The notes beneath the pieces were generated by a model. The model was not told where the DNA came from and did no database searches. It was given only the letters and a program-made list of their open reading frames with translations. Positions 40,201 through 52,800 of a stretch of DNA of 64,000 nucleotides are shown piece after piece. The stretch lies in the NCBI GenBank assembly GCA_914767715.1, contig OU612066.1, positions 5,649,001 through 5,713,000 on the forward strand. Reading direction: 5' to 3'. How positions within the stretch are numbered: the first letter of the stretch is position 1; each line of letters begins with the position of its first letter. The position numbers and the translations under genes were made by a program. The stretch comes from Membranipora membranacea. Its lineage: Eukaryota; Bryozoa; Gymnolaemata; Cheilostomatida; Membraniporidae.

Positions 40201-43200
40201 GTTTTGCTCCAGATTTTTATTATCACACGCACATGACATGTCTCGATGAACGACCAAATCAAATGATTTGAGCTGAGCCTTTCCTATGGAACGGATTTAG
40301 ATTATTGACGTCATACAGGATGGACATCCATTATTATTACAGAACAATCTGCCATATAAAGTATCATATTACCTTATTACTATTCCAATATGAGTTGAAA
40401 GTGATCAGCATTGCATACATCTGTATTATTCCAACATCCTCAGTCGATAAGCCCTCTAATGAACCCTGAAGATAAAAAAGTTCAGAATTTAGCACTTCAA
40501 GTTTGTTTTCTATTACACATATTGATGAATTTATAAACACATTATCATGATTAAAAGAAGTATTAAATAGATACAAGGTAGATGTTTTGACGTACAGAAA
40601 AATTGCCAATCCTCCGGTCTTATTGCCAATATTGATTAAAACATTGGGAAGTATTTTGTAACTGGCTTGGTGCATTTTTTAATTGTTACGAAAAACTCAC
40701 TGTATGCTATTTTAACAGAGATCCCTATAAATGCTTCATGCAGTACTCTTTTGGGTAGTGGTCTATCAATCTAATTTGACGATAATAGGTCAAAGAAAGG
40801 TAAGAGAGTGTAACTTTTACATAGAGCCTTTTCATTTCCAAACCAAAGTTGTATTTTGTTACCTGTTCCTGGATGCGGGAGAGCTTAGAGAGCCAGTTGT
40901 GAGCCAGATTATCTGTGTGTATAGAGCTGGTGATATGACTGAGTAACCTGTCCACTGTGAGCTGGTTCTGTCTCCCTCCAGGTAATAATGACAGTAGTGA
41001 GTCTAACCACCTGCCTGATGAATACGACGGCTTTTTATCTCTAAAATATAAAAAAATACTAAAATTATCAACAACAAACATATTTGAACAATGATTTCCT
41101 GTTAAATGCATGGTATGGAGTTACCAAGTCATCTTTCAGCAGCAGTATTCATCAACAACAACTAAGCTCGTTACAATTGACCACAGTAGAGGATGATGGC
41201 TTGTTTTGAAAAGCCATTATCCACTTGACAGAGACTCTAAGGAGTTTTGTGAACAAAAGAGCCATTAACACCCGGATGGACAGCAGGTCATGACATGGAC
41301 ATCAGCTAAGGTAATGAAAAGGTCGCAATTATTAATAATTAAAGTTCCTGCAACATTGATAACAAGTTCAATCCCGATTTTATAGATTGACGTAAAACTT
41401 TTTCCTGATGCTGCCTGGATCATTACTGGTCGCTTTATACAGTTTCTTGATTAAAAGACTTTTTAATAGTCATTTCAACAGAAGTTTTCGTTTGATGATG
41501 GGAGATAAAATACAGACTAGAGAGAATAATTTTCACACTGCAAAACACAAGATAGGCTCAGTTTGAGGAGGATTAAGGATTACGATGAGTAGATGAGTAC
41601 GGTAATCTATAAACTGAGCGGTAAACTAATATTTCATAATAATTGGCAAATAAACAGTGCATTTTTTTAATGAGAAAATGTTTGAAATTTTGAACTACCA
41701 GGAGCAATATTCATCAGATTATTGCATATAGAACCTTTACATAAGCATGACACAAAATTCCTAGAAATGCAGATAAAAAATATATTTTTGCTACTCTCCC
41801 AAATTCTACTTGCATGATAACTTTGAATTTTGTGACATGGACTTCCTCTGCAGCACAGCATATGTGGCATGGGTGCTACAAAGAGGTCTTTACAGTGAAG
41901 TGGTGTTCGTTGTTTTCCAGATTAGCAGCTGAGATTAGCAGGGATGTTTCTAGATCTACACTACAGAGCCCAACATAACTGTGTACTGTGAACTGTACAG
42001 GATTACAAAATTTGATTCCAGGAATCAACCAACTTCGTTAGAAGAAATTTCGTGACCTACTCGCTGTTCCCCTCCCCTGATTTTACAATCTGACAGATTT
42101 AGATTATAAAACAAAGATTTGAATACTCACTGGATATTGATGTGCTCGGGTGGCTTGTCTTGGCGTACAATGTAGGCTAGGCAGGCTGTGAACTGAGATC
42201 GTGGTGTCGTAGTGTCTTTGTCCTCAATGACCAGGACTCCATTATGCTGATCAATAATCTCCACAAGATTATCTATAGAACTCAAGTCGGGTAACCCAGT
42301 GTGAGGCAGCGGACATCTGACATATCTGGAAAAAAGGAAAAAATAAATGGCAGATAATGGCAGGGTTTTGTAAACGCAGCACCATGAGGGGAGTAGATAT
42401 GGATTTATGGTTTAAACATAAGGACTATGATATCTATCTTGGTAAGTGTTTTACAGCTAAAATTCCTTTCTGGGAATTGCTGTTGTCTGGAAGGGCTTTT
42501 GACCATCCGATCATATTGTTATTGTTGTAATATAAATGCGTATTGTTATTTCTCCCTACCCATATGTGAGATAGATCTTATCATGAACTGTTGGGTATAA
42601 GTGTGTATCAGACATGTGTGTATCAGAGATGTGTGAATCAAAATGTCTTACATTTATAAATAAACTGCTAATGGCTACGAGTTATCATAGTCAACAACAC
42701 CACACCTCCCCCCCCCCCCGCATATTGTAGTGTAATTTAGAGTATATTGTTGTGGGGGACCTTCCGTTGTAAATGCACAACTTGTTGTTTATACCATCAA
42801 CAAAGTTTCTTGTAACTCTAATCCTGATGGAAAACTACCAAACAAAGTTGCCAAAGATGTAACAACATATGCTAAAGAATAGTAATCATACACATATGTG
42901 CTTTAAGTAAACAGCTCCATAAATAGTTCATCTACCACATGAAAGAATCTTTATCATGCTGCCGGATTTCCTACGCGATTAACACTGCGGTGGTGAGAAA
43001 CAACCAAGATGGAAGATCTGGCAAAAAATATTGTCGACTCAAAACTTACCCGTCAGAATTGTTTTGTTTTGTTTGTTTATTGCCTAATTTCTAATATCTA
43101 CCTGTAATAGGCTAATAGTATCGAAAGTATGGCACATAAATTTAACAAAATAAATAAAACAAAATAAAAAAATAGTCTGAGTTGCATTAGTTGAAAAACC

Positions 43201-46200
43201 GCATATAGAATTAAAAAAAGGTCTTTTGTCTCTTGGAGGTTCTACACTTTGATGGCTGATATTTATCTATCTTTGCTCTTCGAGCAGATTTTCTGTTTCC
43301 ATTTATCTTAATGCGAGAGTTCAGAGGGTGATGTGATGTGAGAACAGGCTAACAGGCTTAACAGAAAACAGCAAACAGCTTGGACAAACTTACTGAATAT
43401 TAGAATGAGAGAATCTGACTGCTGACATCATCTCGCTTAGTGTTAGTAAATCGTCGTCCGCCTGGATAGAGAACTTGTTTGGTGTATTTTTATCCGGAAT
43501 TGAAGATTGATAATAATAAAATATGTTATCATTCATTGCTGTAGCCATGTTCGCAATCTGCAACACAATTTATGTAAAGTTCATACAAAATTCATTTTTG
43601 AGCAATATGTGTCAACCCAAATCTCACAAAAACGCAATTCAATGGGTATGTTTTCCAATTTGCCTACGAAATGAAAGCAGTCTTTTCCACATTATTGCTT
43701 ATTTACCACCATCTCCCAACCAAAATTATGACCTCCCCATATTTGGTATAATTTTAAAGCTCTCAGTCTAACTCTAACTTAGAGAACTATGGCAAGGTCT
43801 AAATAAGACTGTGGCGTAGCCTTGTTTCAAGCAGTAAACAGTTGAGAGACTGAGAAAAAAAGCCTGATAGAAACACAAGCCAACATATCCCTACTTTGTA
43901 CCTCTTTCCGTGTATGGAGTTCGTAATCCTTACAAAGCTCAGTGGTGGTGACCTGTTTTGGTGGTGTGAACTGTTTTCTTAACTTATGACTATACAAGTG
44001 ACAAGATCGCAGCTCATGGTCGGCCTTGTCTGGTGAGAGGAAAAACACAGGCTCATCCCTAAGTGATATCACACATATATCCTGAAACACAAAAAAATAG
44101 GCAGGTGGTTGAGATATTGGATTGGGAAGAAAAACAAACTAATCGGAGTATCTCCTAGAGAGAGCATCCTCACCCACATGAAAAGTCAACTAAAAAAAAA
44201 ACTCCCAGTAATTGTATAAAATGTTTTCCTCATACATAGTTATTCAGGTTCAGTGAGTGTTATTATTAACATGTACTACTATTATACATTCTCTTGTTTC
44301 AAAGAAAAGATCTTTCTCAAGTCCCAAGGTGAATAGCGTCGTACAATTATGTGAGTTCATTCACATATTTAGGGACACCTGATGGACGGAGGTGAGTGGT
44401 GAAAACTTCCGAGAATTTAATATCTTGGTCAGGTTGAGGTCAAAGAAATATTTGTGTTCAAAAATATCAGGAATGATGATAAACCAAACACAAACAAGTC
44501 AGCCACCTATGCCTCAATCGCCTCCCTCTACTACAGCCTGAAGGCCACAAGAGCTTCCGGTAATTAATACGGCAAGGTAACATTAGTAAACAAGAGAACC
44601 ATCAGAGGTTACCTCTCACCTCTGTAGACCACAATCAACTCACACAGAGAACAACAATCCTGAATAACAACAGAGCCCAGATTGTGTGCTTCAATCGAAA
44701 GTGAAAATAGAACCAATTGTCACATTTCGCCTTGTTAAAGCACTTCAACTATTACAGGTTGCTTTTAGTGTCAAGTCCAATTTATAGTCAACAAAAATGC
44801 CCACAGTGAGCACAGCAATCTGGACCTTTGTTGAAACTGGTCTAAGCCGCCCCCTGTTGAATGATGACAGTATTAATATTTGTTATGTAAAGTGTATATT
44901 TGTTGACAGATAGCTCACCTTATGGGAGTGTTCTTTAGAGAATGTAGATATCTGATCCTGATTAAGCTGTTGACTAACATACATTTCGAGACATGAATCT
45001 AGCAAAGTTTCTGGTTCAGCTGAGTCAATCTGATGGTCTCTAAGCAAGACAAATTCGTCCTGATATAAAAAAAAAACATTTGTTGCAAGTCCAGATAATT
45101 TGTCTTTCATACAATACCATCTGCTGCCTATAGAGTATACAGAGCTATAAAATAAACATACAGTTAAAGTCCTATCAGCGGATTTGGTGACAGAAACAAA
45201 ATAAAATAGAAACAAACACACATCATGACATTAGTTTAGTACTAAATTGAAGCCTTTAGCATTCATTAAAATATCTAGAATGTAAAAATGTCAATACTGC
45301 AAAGGACTGGGAATGGGCCTTAAACTTATTAATAAAATGTCACGGAAAGCAAGAGCAAGGGAAATTAAATCTGACTCTTCAAATCGATGTCCCAGGTGTT
45401 TACTTCTAAACAGGAAATTATTAATAGTATAATATGTGAGCAAAATGTGCGGCAGCGAGTGATCAGGATTGAAATACTGTGTGACACTGACAGTTATATA
45501 CATGAGGAAACGCATTGCTTTGTCTATCTGATTGGATCAGCAGAGATTTGTTTAAGAACCAAGTTGGAAAAAGACAACTACTCACTACATGATGAACTTG
45601 GTGACACGCCAACAATTGAATTTTTATAGTGAACCGTGTCATGAAGGAAGGCCTAGTTTTCTCACCCACACAGTCTGTGGAAAAATACATTGCTAAGTAC
45701 ACCGCCATGTCTTTTTAGTTCTTAGTAGGACAAAGGAAGGAGAAATTATCAAGTTCAAGCTTTTAAGCATATTATGCCAACCCGCAACCTGACATACAGG
45801 CTTGGCTTATATGACTCAAAATAATGATGAGTAAGTAAGAGTAATGAAGAGGGCCACAGATCCTGTTCTGCCAGATTAGGGCAATCTACAGCCTGCAGAT
45901 CCTGGATTATTACATTCTATTATTCATCATACACACCTTGAAGAGAGGATGGGCGTCACCAAGATCCCCCAGTTTACCATACACCACAGGACTAGCTCCG
46001 TCATAGTTCATGTATTCTTCCTGTCCAACTTTAATAATCATTGTGGCCACACCGCCGGGTTGCTTCATTGTCACACAGTTATTTAAACCCACTATATGCA
46101 AAAATAACATATCATGGCATGAAAACCTCCGCATTTCTTATCTATAAATACAAGGCCTCAATCGAGTCTACAGAGGTTGCAAAGGTAACATCAATGTTCG

Positions 46201-47017
46201 GAGTCTGCCAGCCAATCATAGTTAAGGAGGAGGAGGAGGGTAGGACTTACTGATGCTTGTAGAAGGAGGAGAAGAAGTATCCTGTGCAGGGTCATTATTG
46301 TTGATAATCTCACCCCCTAAAAACAATAATGGTGGGGAGTTATTACAGGGTAAGGGTTAGGATGGAGGAGACACAATATTCATTCAAAGGCAGACATACA
46401 TAGATTATTAAGTAGCTTAGAAGATGAGAGCATAGACCCATGACCCAAAAGGTCTATAAAGGAACTATATTACATGGTCAATGACATTGGTAGGACATAG
46501 AGTTTGTGTCACCCTATACACATTTTTGTCTGATCATCGTGTCAGGAAAATCATGACCAGGGACCAAGAATTCAATTCTACTTCATCACAGTCATGTAAC
46601 GTTACCCTTCAAAGATGCAACTCAACTAACTGTTGTTACACTATTGCGTCCTATTAGGTTACCATCATGAAATCATTTAGCATTTCGCAGTTTGAATGGA
46701 TCAGAGAGATTGATCCAATTTTCATTGATCTTGTCATGGTTCTCGTAGAAAGCAGAGTTTAACAAAGATCAGCCGCTGAGCTGAGATTAGTGATTGTAGC
46801 AATATCTGTATCCTCTTAAGACAAAAATATACATATTATATACATATACATATTATATGAAACAAGAGTCTGGTTTTAACTGTATCAGTAATATTAGAAA
46901 GTATAACTCACCGTATGACATAGACACTTTGAGTGGCTGTTTAGCCTTTGATGGGGAGACTGATGATGAAGATGGAGTAACTTTATGATGCCTATTATGA
47001 GATACTCCAGAACCCAT
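34251..47017 (-). CDS. PALD1: Paladin (protein-phosphatase-like, two PTP-like domains)
   Basis: Eighteen coding exons, high to low: 46912-47017, 46251-46316, 45937-46091, 44919-45059, 43902-44081, 43394-43557, 42131-42325, 40863-41040, 40373-40465, 39926-40078, 38998-39114, 37192-37419, 36718-36846, 36316-36465, 35966-36046, 35588-35728, 34857-35126 and 34251-34376. They total 2673 bases, 890 residues, close to vertebrate paladin. Paladin-specific stretches are clear: VRKVPGLPIYGLTQPGKK, WDAQFTKGEFKVIQ, KREVDFILDQ, MMHYHAREEI and MLDILDNL near the C-terminus. The second PTP-like domain keeps Cys-x5-Arg (CETGKER, about 36364-36384). The first has lost the Cys (VIEDKDTTTPR, about 42195-42235). 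The N-terminus MGSGVSHN fits N-myristoylation. Paladin is a cytosolic/membrane-associated regulator of vertebrate signalling and phosphoinositides. A retrotransposon and a foldback element sit in its introns. Confidence 0.93.
35022..35045 (-). repeat. Coding glycine run in paladin
   Basis: Eight glycine codons (GGC then GGA/GGT runs) lie within exon 34857-35126, in the loop between the MHYH helix and the C-terminal helices. A triplet-repeat origin is likely and the length may vary between individuals. Confidence 0.8.
37620..38690 (+). mobile_element. Non-LTR retrotransposon fragment (reverse transcriptase), antisense in paladin intron
   Basis: An open frame runs from about 37650 to the stop at 38613-38615. 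It carries reverse-transcriptase motifs in order: FIDMSKAVNRMD (domain 2/A), LNGTPQGTILGPMFWLLYID (B), KYADDLTL (C, the YADD catalytic pair) and LGVKIDDHLSFEQH. C-terminal LINE-type sequence follows (RPIMMYASPVWYAM). The 5' half (endonuclease and N-terminal RT) is missing, so this is a 5'-truncated copy. The frame is intact over about 315 codons, suggesting a fairly recent insertion. It lies in the intron between paladin exons 38998-39114 and 37192-37419, on the opposite strand. Confidence 0.85.
39307..39800. mobile_element. Foldback/MITE element with TA flanks
   Basis: Two arms of about 165-170 bp are inverted copies of each other: 39307 to about 39475 and about 39635-39800. Outer ends are GACAGTTTTC and its complement GAAAACTGTC, each flanked by TA (39305-39306 and 39801-39802). 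Matching landmarks in both arms include GGAGTTGTCCTCTCTCCAGT and AGGAAAAACGTGCTGAAA. There is no ORF. A TA duplication suggests mobilisation by a Tc1/mariner-like transposase (inference). It lies in a paladin intron; a related half-copy is at 53185-53400. Confidence 0.8.
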
Positions 47018-49801
47018 CTTATCTCAGCCGGTAATCCTCGTTCTATAGCTATGAATTCATTCTCCACTGTGGTGCGAATCTACAACAGTGTAGTCAGCGT
47101 TTAATTCGCTTTCTGTGCAACTCATTTGGTAAAGTTCCCAGCACCAACACCTCTGCGAGGAAACACTTCTATAGCAAGTGTTGGCCTATCTGGTGAGATG
47201 TGTCATGTAGTCATGGTAACTTAGGCATTTGTCATGCAATTCTATTTCAGGAACAAATGTTACACAAGCAGGAACATCAGTTTCTATTTTGAGTTAACAG
47301 ATTTCAAAGCTGAAGTCATACTTGGGCCAATTAATGAAAATAATATATTCTCTTTCCATGTCTAGATGGCCAATAAGAGGAATTTAAAATATACATTGGA
47401 TACTGGACAGAATGAGACGTTACCTAATTCAGTGATGTGTTTCCTGGTGAGTTCTGGGTTAAGATAATTTGGGTTTCCTTATTCCTCAAAGGAATTTCTT
47501 GTCAGGTTTGGAGATGTGTTGTGATTAACCTACCTGTGTAGTATAGCGTTCAACGAGCAAATGATACTGTCATACCAGTAATAAGTCATCTGTCTACACA
47601 AATGATACAGTACTCAAGTAGAAATTATTGATTTTAGATTTAAGACTTCTAAAAATGATGTTCAAATATTCAGCATGTTTATCCAATAATTTTCACCTTC
47701 AGTAATTATGAAGATATCACAGAGTAAGGATTATATTTACCCACATGATTTAAACATGATTTTTAAGTGCTGATAAATATCAAACAACGTCAGCATCGCA
47801 ACCAAAAATAAACTCACAGAAACTGAGACAAGAGTTAACACCTGATAAAAGGATCAGCTGCCATGCAAGACGAGCAAGTTTCATATATGCATTTCCTTTT
47901 TATTGACAGCCACTGGTGATGGCACCTGCACTCAAAGCCTTTGTAGCAGGTGATGCTGTACATAGAGCAACAAAAATGTTCGTGTCCAGAACCAACTCAG
48001 GGAATAAAACTATGGAAATATTTTGTTGTGCGCCATCTTTACATCATCTTTCATGACAACTTAGGAATAAATTATTTCAGTCTGAAAAGTAACGAAAGAA
48101 GCAGTTTCTGACAACATATTGCTCATACATCAACCCAACACAAATCTCGCTATGATACCTTCACACCTTGGCAAAAGAAATGGTAATGCTTTTCATTGGC
48201 AATACAAGTAAACAGTTTCTCAATCAACAAAGCAGCCACTCACAATACTCCTGCTACAAAAGTGATTTTTTTCCTTCAGTTCTTACACACTAACTTCAGT
48301 TTGGCAAAAAGAACAACGAAACTGTACAACACACTACTACAAGCACTTGTTCTGTCACACTGTTAAAACTTTAGTATTATGATTCAGGCAAACATTTATA
48401 ATTTAAATTTAGATATTGGATCACGATGATTGCAGTCCTCAACTGGTTCAGACTACCGGAAAGTTTTGCTGTCATTACCGGTAGAAGTTCAGTCCACAAC
48501 AAGACACGAAATATTTCTGCCCTATGCTGTTTATGGAAAGTTTGCACCTCCTTCTCATTCTAAGTTAAGAACAAAATACTATTTTTAAATATATTTTCGA
48601 CGTAGCGTTTAATTAAGGATATTAGAAAAAGCAGCTGACCAAAGAAAGGTTAAACTTTGGTAAATCATCATCATCTTTGAAGCGGAGAGAGTTAGCCTCT
48701 CCTGGGTAAAGGTTCTGGGACCCTCAGTGATCATGCGGCACCCAATACCCGGCTACTCACTTTGGTTAACAACCTGAAGCTACCATATCTGATATCTTCA
48801 TTTGAGCAGCTTATGAACGAGTGGTGTTGTAGTAACAAATTGCGTTCGATGGTGTAAAACGTGGTGGCCTTATTACCCAGGGACGAGAATAATATTATAA
48901 TTGCACACACGTTCTTCGACGCTTTGTAATGAATTTAGTATTCAAACATAATTTCATAGAGCTGACAAAGATTATCACATATATAAATAGAGTAAGTCTG
49001 CTTTCGAATATTTCATCACTGGCATTTATTGCACAATTAAATAAATAATTTTAAAAGAAGCAATAGCAGCTGACCGAGTTTTCAATATAATGTTATTGCG
49101 GTACCTGATTTAAAACATCTTCTAAGTACCAGAGGAATATTAGCTGTCGGTATGTTATATAGTTGGGCGCTTTCTAGTCGAGCACAGTGGCAGATGGATG
49201 TACCTCAAACATGGCCAATTTGTATTCTTATGTTCTGCCTCAACGGAAAATCTGTGAACTAAAATTAAGTCACAACAAGAGTTGGTTAACATACTGTACA
49301 CTTCATTATTTATAACTATCCTACAGTTCATCTTTACATCTCATGTACTAACGCTTAAAATTTGCTGCTTTTAACAGCTTTTTTTCATTTATGATTAAGG
49401 CGGTGCATGTAATCTTGTGTTGTTGTTGTGCTCATTGAGCCAAATTTGAGGGCACTTTTGGTATCATGGTGTTGTAGGTAACAGATTTACCTGCCCTTGG
49501 AAAAAATAAAAGCTTAAAAAATGAAAACTTAGCGGTGAGTAGGAGTATGAGAGGGCTGTTATCATGTCAGAGTTCAGTATTGTAGGAGTATGAGAGGGCT
49601 GTTATCATGTCAGAGTTCAGTATTGTGTTTAGTCTAGTTTGAGATTCCTTTTAACCACCTAAACAGTACCTTGATACCGTGGGTATAACAAGCAATGACC
49701 GATCAATATTACAAGACATATCTGAACTAAGTCAGTACATATTTTATGTGCCTGTGCCTGTGCCTCATGCAGAGTAACATGAAAACAGTTTGCAATAAAA
49801 G
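47018..49801. other. Gene-poor interval between paladin and ZCCHC7
   Basis: About 2.8 kb with no convincing coding exon, tRNA or element. It contains the paladin 5' flank (promoter and probable untranslated exons, minus strand). The TTTATT at 49802-49807, just past its edge, is a minus-strand AATAAA for ZCCHC7. A 43-bp tandem duplication is listed separately. A CT/AG-rich segment near 48675-48770 could be an old repeat but I could not classify it. Confidence 0.4.
49540..49625. repeat. 43-bp perfect tandem duplication
   Basis: The unit beginning TAGGAGTATGAGAGGGCTG and ending TTCAGTATTG occupies 49540-49582 and is repeated without change at 49583-49625. Perfect identity implies a recent duplication. 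It sits about 220 bases past the ZCCHC7 stop, beyond its poly(A) signal. Confidence 0.93.
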
Positions 49802-49846
49802 TTTATTAACTCGTACCTGGTCAATAGATGGACTCAGCATCTAATA

Positions 49847-52800
49847 TTAAGTATTTTTCCCATTCCATTGCCCCGGTGAGCTGTGTCTCTTCCTTTTCCT
49901 CTGATTAGCCTTGGTTGTCCTCTTAGCTGTTTTAGCTGCCGATAAGGAAGCGTTGGGTATCTGTAGAACTTTAGACAGTGGGACACCATTCCCTTGTGCC
50001 AGTTGTATCTTCTGTAGTCGCCTCTGTTTACGTTCTGATTTACTAGGCCTCATTTTCTTACCTGTACTATCATATTTTATGTTACCAATAACTCCATGGC
50101 GGTTTATGAACGTGCTGTTACCATGTCGGAAATTGTGGATGGGTGGATTGTGACATTGTTTGGGTTGTTTCGCCTCATTCTTGTGTTTTTTATTGAAAGC
50201 TGGGATCACCGGCGCCTCATCTATAAAACAATAAAGTTTAAAATTTTACGGAATGAGAAGAATGAATGGCAATTAAAAATTTACTCCAGAGCTTTAGATA
50301 ATAGTAATATACGCTCATATTAAACTACATTAATTAGAGAAACAGTTAAAACTAAAAATGAGATGCCACTAACATGTCACAAACATCATCACATTATAGT
50401 TACCGGCTATTTGATTTTTAATGACACTAAGAAGAAATGTGGCTAAATCTATTTACAGCCAGTTCACACAGATAGATTACTTACATTTCCTTTTACTGCC
50501 ACCAGGGTTGACCAGATGTTGCGGTGTGGTGAAGAGATTTTGTTGATCCGATGTTAAAGCTCTACCACCACTACAGTGCTCTAACCAGCCAACACTACCA
50601 TTAACTTCATCGTTACATACAATCACCGCATCACTAGCACCATCATCTGCTGCTGTCTTCGTATTTTCATCAGTTACAGGAGGATTGTCCTCTATCAGGC
50701 TGGTACAAATATCATTCTGCAGATTAAAATCATTCTGCGGTTCTCCATCTGATTTGGGATATTTTCCTGCAGCTTGAAGTTGTTTCATTCTTCCTAACCA
50801 CCGTGGACTTTTCTCCGTGTTATAGTTCATCACAAATGTTGGTAGTATGATTCCTCGCCGATAATCCTTACTTCCGCAATCCTGACAAATTCAAGAGAAA
50901 TTCAAATTTTATAGCTGACTTTTCTAATTAAATGGTACGGCTGATGATGGGGTGATCCAAGATAATTCTCGACATACATATTGATATTGGAAAACTTGGA
51001 TCAAAGAATAAAAATTTACTAACATCCATCAATCCAGCTTGAAGAAACATTGGATAGAAACATCTCATAGTATCATTATAATATACAAATACTCACGAAA
51101 CCTGTATGCCCAGAGTTACCACACAGACAACAATACTTCATCTTTTTATTATCAGCCAATGATTTGTCTGGGACTACGGCTTTATCGCAGTTGCTCTAAA
51201 AATAGTAAACAATATGACAATCAATGATTGACTGATAAAATGATAATTCCCCCGAGATCCAACGGGTACAGCGCACAACTTCTACTCAAACAAAAATGAT
51301 AGGTTAAAAAAATACAGCAGTGACAAGATAAGAGGTCCCGTACCCTGTGATAATAAGGCACAGACTATCAGATCATATAAAATAGTCATCTGCCTTTTGC
51401 CTACCAAAGTAAGACTTCTTCATCGCATACAAGATAAAACGCAGTTATAATGATTTATATATCACGTTATTTTGACAGCAGTGCAGGGAGGTAAAGTAAA
51501 CAGTTAGCATCCATGTGAGGTGCCTTCAGAATTGTATTATCGTTGACATCAATTACTCACCTCTGTTGTGATATACCACTGTCTCCACAGCTCATGGCAG
51601 CCCTAAAAAAAACAGAAATGTTAATCAATATTTAATACCAAACCATATAATGAACCCTGTAATAAACTGGTCACGTAAAAAATGTGGCATTTCAATTTGC
51701 AGAACAACTATAAACCAAGCAATGCATGTTAGGCAATCACCTACATGAAATAAATGAAGGCCATCAATATAAACCATATCACACTGCGGAATTAAAACAA
51801 TATATTAAACATATTATATTAAATATAACAAACAATATGTTACAAATTCATTACAGGGAATCTTAGAAGAACTTATTATTCAAAGGTAAACAGTTTTCAA
51901 ATGCAAAAAGCCACTTCTTTGGCAGGTCATTGCAGAGGTTGTAAATTATGCAGACTTGTTTAAAGTTCGCAATTCCAAATTTAATGAAAACCTACTTTGA
52001 ATCCTATCCTGAGGACTAAACTTTACGTTATGAACAACGTCAAAACTGCTCCTTTATAACACTGCTCATACTCTGACCTAAATATTTTCTTGGCATTTTG
52101 TGACGAAAAAGACATTCAGAAACTTATCTAATGGAATATGCTTTTTACTGATATCATCAGTTTTTCATGCTACGGCTGCCCATTTTTGCTCAGTGGAAGA
52201 AAAGGTGTTCTGATCACCATGAATAGTCCCACCAACTCATCATTACTACAATATCCACTCAGGTAAATCGGTCAATACATAACAATAAACTAAGCAATAA
52301 AATTAAACAGCAAACCTTTAGACGGTGTCCTTTCTGTCTGCATCTCTTACACTTTATCTTTTCCTGATAGTAAGAAGCTTTCTTACAGAGCTTAGTTGGG
52401 TGTCCCGTCTCCTTACACCATCCACACACCGCACGGGGACAGGATTGTGTATCTGTTTGGCCCTGATGTATCCCTGAACACAATCCACAGACTTTCTGTT
52501 TCTGAAAAGTCAAGAGTTTCACAAATAAAGAACATGACTAAGAGTTGTCTTCTGAATTACAATGATGGGACAACTCCAACAAATCCATGAAAAACTATAT
52601 TTATGGTAAAATCATAATAATATCATGATGTCTACAGCACAAGGAGTTAATAACAGATGTTCTATCATTACATATATAGGTCAGCCCTATGAGATTTCAA
52701 ATATTACCAAATGAGGTATACAGTTTTACGATGAACCCTGTGTAGCACATTTAGATTACAGTTGTAAACTGAACATCGATGATGCACTTAGTACATCAAA

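Noticed and set aside
48675-48775. Possible tRNA or SINE-like stretch
   Set aside because: GGTTCTGGGACC superficially resembles a T-arm but no acceptor stem or anticodon arm could be folded.
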